From NCBI GenBank assembly GCA_002309655.1, contig DBXM01000010.1, positions 34,173 through 48,010 of the forward strand: a stretch of DNA of 13,838 nt, written 5' to 3'. Of this stretch, positions 11,786 through 13,838 are shown one piece after another. Position numbers and translations under genes: made by a program. The notes under the pieces were generated by a model. That model was not told the DNA's origin and did no database searches. It worked only from the letters and a program-made list of their open reading frames with translations. The stretch is from Mageeibacillus sp. UBA1212. GTDB lineage: Bacteria > Bacillota > Clostridia > UBA1212. Position 1 is the first letter of the stretch. Every line of letters begins with the position of its first letter.

Positions 11786-13838
11786 ATGATAAGATCACGG
11801 ATTGTCAGCCACAACGGAAGCCCCGCTGTCGAGGTGGACGGCAGGATAATTCCGCCGATGGCGTTCACGGCTTACGCGCACACGCGTGACAAGGAGTATC
11901 TAAAAGCGCTCGGAGAGGCCGGGATAGAGGTTTTCTTTTTGATTTGCGACCCGGAATGGCTTTACGAGGGGGCGTTTCAGCAGCTGCTGGACGACACGAA
12001 GACGCTTTTGGAGGCGGTGCCGGACGCGAAAATCTTTTTGAGGCTTGGCGTGCACCCGTCGGTTGAGTGGCTCAAAAACCACCCGGACGAGATGATGCGC
12101 TACCAGGACGGCAGGACCGTTCCGTGTCGCGTGGTAACGGAGAGCTACGCGAACGGCTACTACCCGGCCATGTACGCGCTCTACTCGCAGGCATGGCGCG
12201 AAGAGGCAACGAGGCACGTGCTCGGTTTTTTGCACGATCTGGACAAAACGCCATACAGGGATCATTTCATCGGCGTATTCCTCGCAGGCGGCAACACCTC
12301 CGAGTGGTACCCGAGCAACCAGCTGACCATTTACAAGGGCGGCTATATGGGATACGAGTGTCCGGGACCTTCGCCGTGTGATCTTTACGGAGACTTCAGC
12401 CCCGCGTTCAGGCAGGCGTTTTCCGGGTACTTGCGCGAGCGCTACGGGAACGTCGAGAACCTGAGGAAGGCGTGGAACGACCCGGATGCGGACTTCGACA
12501 ACCCGCACATTCCGGACATTTTCGAGCGCGGGTTCGTGAACGTTGACGCGATCGTTTCGAGGTTCCCGATCGATGGCGGATGGCAGGACCGCATGACAGA
12601 CAACAACGTCGGGTCGTTTTTGAACACCGATAAGTACAGGTGCACCGCGGACTTTTACAGGGCGTTTCACCTCGGAGCGGCGGACTCGATTATATATTTC
12701 GCGCGCGAAATAAAGCGGGAATACCCTGAGACGCTCGTAGGGGCCTTTTACGGCTATTTCGGCTGCCTGGACTACTACAACATGTGCATGTGCGCCGGCG
12801 CGCTTAAAATGCTCGACAGCGGCTTTGTGGACATGACCGCGTGCCCGAACGTGTACATAGAACGTCAGCCTGGCGGCTACGCGTCGCAGCGCGTGATGCA
12901 GGATTCTTTCCGCCTGCGCGGCCGCATGTTTTTCTCCGAGGACGACACAAGGACCGTTTGCGAGGGCGACAGGGCAGGGGCGCGCGACTACATGGAACAG
13001 TACGACATCGAGGACAGTCTCGCCACCATGAAGCGCGATTTTGGACGCGACATCTGCCAGGACATCCACGCCTGGTGGTTCGACCAGTACGAGCGCGGCC
13101 GCTTCAAGCACCCGCGGATTTTTGAACTTATCAAGCGCCAGCAGGAAATCGCGCGCGCCTTCTACGACGGCGACCGCACGAAGCACAACGAAGTCGCTTT
13201 CTTCTACGACGAGGAGTCCGTTCACGTCGTTTCGGCGCCGACTCTGTTCCAGATGATCGAGCTGAACCGCTGCCTCGAGATACCGCGCGCCGGCATTCCC
13301 GCCGACTTTTACTACCACAACGACATCGCCCGGGACGACCTTCCCGAGTACAAGCTCTATGTGTTTGTGAACTGCTTCAGCCTCACGGAAAAGGAGCGGC
13401 GCGACATAAAGACAAAGGTGCGCCGCGACGGCAAAACGGCTCTTTTTATCTACGCGCAGGGCTTTATCGACCCTGACGGCACGCCGCAGCTTTCGGAAAA
13501 GTACGTTGAGGACCTGACCGGCATGAAGGTGCGCCGTATCGACAGCCCGTCATACGCGAAATTTAAGATTGCCCCTGACGGCCCGCTCGCGACCGACTGC
13601 GACCCGGGCACCGTTTACGGCCAGATAACGAAACAAGTCCAGGACGGCTGCGCCATGTACCTCGGCACCCAGACTTCCGTGGTCTACCCGCTGTTCGTGT
13701 GCGACGACCCGGCATTCGAGACCGCGGCGACTCTCAGCAAGGAAAAGCTGCCGGCCGTCAGCATCGGGCGTGAAAACGGTCACACCACCGTCTTCACCGC
13801 GGCGAAATGGCTCACGGCGGACTTCTACCGCGCCGTCG
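11786..13838 (+). CDS. Clan GH-A glycosidase, GH42/GH164-like (incomplete at the window end)
   Basis: The frame stays open from ATG 11786 to the last base (684 codons), so the C-terminus is missing. AGGTG (11776-11780) is the ribosome site. There is no signal peptide, implying a cytoplasmic enzyme. Residues about 15-455 read as a TIM barrel. E173 in AGGNTSEWYP is the likely acid/base and E385 in MFFSEDDTRT the likely nucleophile, the positions expected for a retaining GH42/GH164-type enzyme. From about 468 (NEVAFFYDEES) to about 600 the pattern DLPEYKLYVFVN...RRDGKTALFIYAQG matches the glutamine-amidotransferase-like trimerisation domain of GH42 and GH164. GH42 members are beta-galactosidases and the characterised GH164 member is a beta-mannosidase; the latter would match the GH2 gene, but specificity is inference. 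Arginine codons are mostly CGC, unlike the GH43 gene. The downstream partner, if any, is outside the window. Confidence 0.8.
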   Translation, partial: MIRSRIVSHNGSPAVEVDGRIIPPMAFTAYAHTRDKEYLKALGEAGIEVFFLICDPEWLYEGAFQQLLDDTKTLLEAVPDAKIFLRLGVHPSVEWLKNHPDEMMRYQDGRTVPCRVVTESYANGYYPAMYALYSQAWREEATRHVLGFLHDLDKTPYRDHFIGVFLAGGNTSEWYPSNQLTIYKGGYMGYECPGPSPCDLYGDFSPAFRQAFSGYLRERYGNVENLRKAWNDPDADFDNPHIPDIFERGFVNVDAIVSRFPIDGGWQDRMTDNNVGSFLNTDKYRCTADFYRAFHLGAADSIIYFAREIKREYPETLVGAFYGYFGCLDYYNMCMCAGALKMLDSGFVDMTACPNVYIERQPGGYASQRVMQDSFRLRGRMFFSEDDTRTVCEGDRAGARDYMEQYDIEDSLATMKRDFGRDICQDIHAWWFDQYERGRFKHPRIFELIKRQQEIARAFYDGDRTKHNEVAFFYDEESVHVVSAPTLFQMIELNRCLEIPRAGIPADFYYHNDIARDDLPEYKLYVFVNCFSLTEKERRDIKTKVRRDGKTALFIYAQGFIDPDGTPQLSEKYVEDLTGMKVRRIDSPSYAKFKIAPDGPLATDCDPGTVYGQITKQVQDGCAMYLGTQTSVVYPLFVCDDPAFETAATLSKEKLPAVSIGRENGHTTVFTAAKWLTADFYRAV

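Noticed and set aside
11900..13318. A 472-codon open frame on the minus strand
   Set aside because: Its product is a low-complexity Val/Arg/Ala-rich chain with no family pattern. The plus strand encodes a GH42/GH164-like glycosidase that is open throughout.
1..13838. CRISPR array, tRNA/rRNA genes, insertion sequences or phage genes
   Set aside because: I found no regularly spaced repeats, no tRNA-like cloverleaf and no transposase, integrase or phage motifs in any credible gene.

Overview
This 13.8 kb window comes from a bacterial chromosome of moderate-to-high GC. GGAGG-type ribosome sites, GTG/TTG starts, two lipoprotein signal peptides, no SusC/SusD-type porins, and a C-terminally membrane-anchored wall-hydrolase-like protein point to a Gram-positive lineage. 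An uncultured clostridial (Bacillota) gut or rumen bacterium is my best guess; this is inferred from style, not from a marker gene.

Layout. (1) 1-1765, plus strand: a tight three-gene operon of an ADP-ribosylglycohydrolase-family protein (103-912), a 93-residue protein resembling one extracellular-type beta-repeat (931-1212), and a beta-class carbonic anhydrase with a TTG start (1214-1765). (2) 1792-1830: a 12-bp perfect hairpin serving as terminator for two convergent operons. (3) 1852-6167, minus strand: a cytoplasmic GH2 beta-mannosidase-like enzyme (3708-6167), followed by a secreted NlpC/P60-like cysteine hydrolase with two tandem beta-sandwich modules and a C-terminal membrane anchor (1852-3651). 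(4) 6168-6381: a divergent control region with one good sigma-A-type promoter on each strand and a heptamer direct repeat. (5) 6382-11655, plus strand: a GH43 lipoprotein, a small ASCH-domain protein with its own near-consensus promoter, and a large GH78 alpha-L-rhamnosidase lipoprotein. (6) 11664-11748: a branched 85-nt inverted-repeat element. (7) 11786 to the window end: an incomplete plus-strand gene that stays open for 684 codons, encoding a clan GH-A (GH42/GH164-like) glycosidase with a glutamine-amidotransferase-like middle domain. The overlapping 472-codon minus-strand ORF is its shadow.

Together regions 3-7 form a glycoside-hydrolase cluster. The two lipoproteins would trim arabinose/xylose-type and rhamnose-type branches at the cell surface, and the leaderless GH2 and GH164-like enzymes would act on imported oligosaccharides. 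Pectic side chains or a rhamnose/mannose-containing heteropolysaccharide would fit. No transporter or regulator gene lies in the window, so substrate assignment is inference. The last gene uses arginine codons very differently from the GH43 gene, suggesting a separate origin. I see no CRISPR array, tRNA, rRNA, transposase or phage gene. The most unusual items are the branched element at 11664-11748, the modular anchored hydrolase at 1852-3651, and the small repeat-like protein in the first operon.
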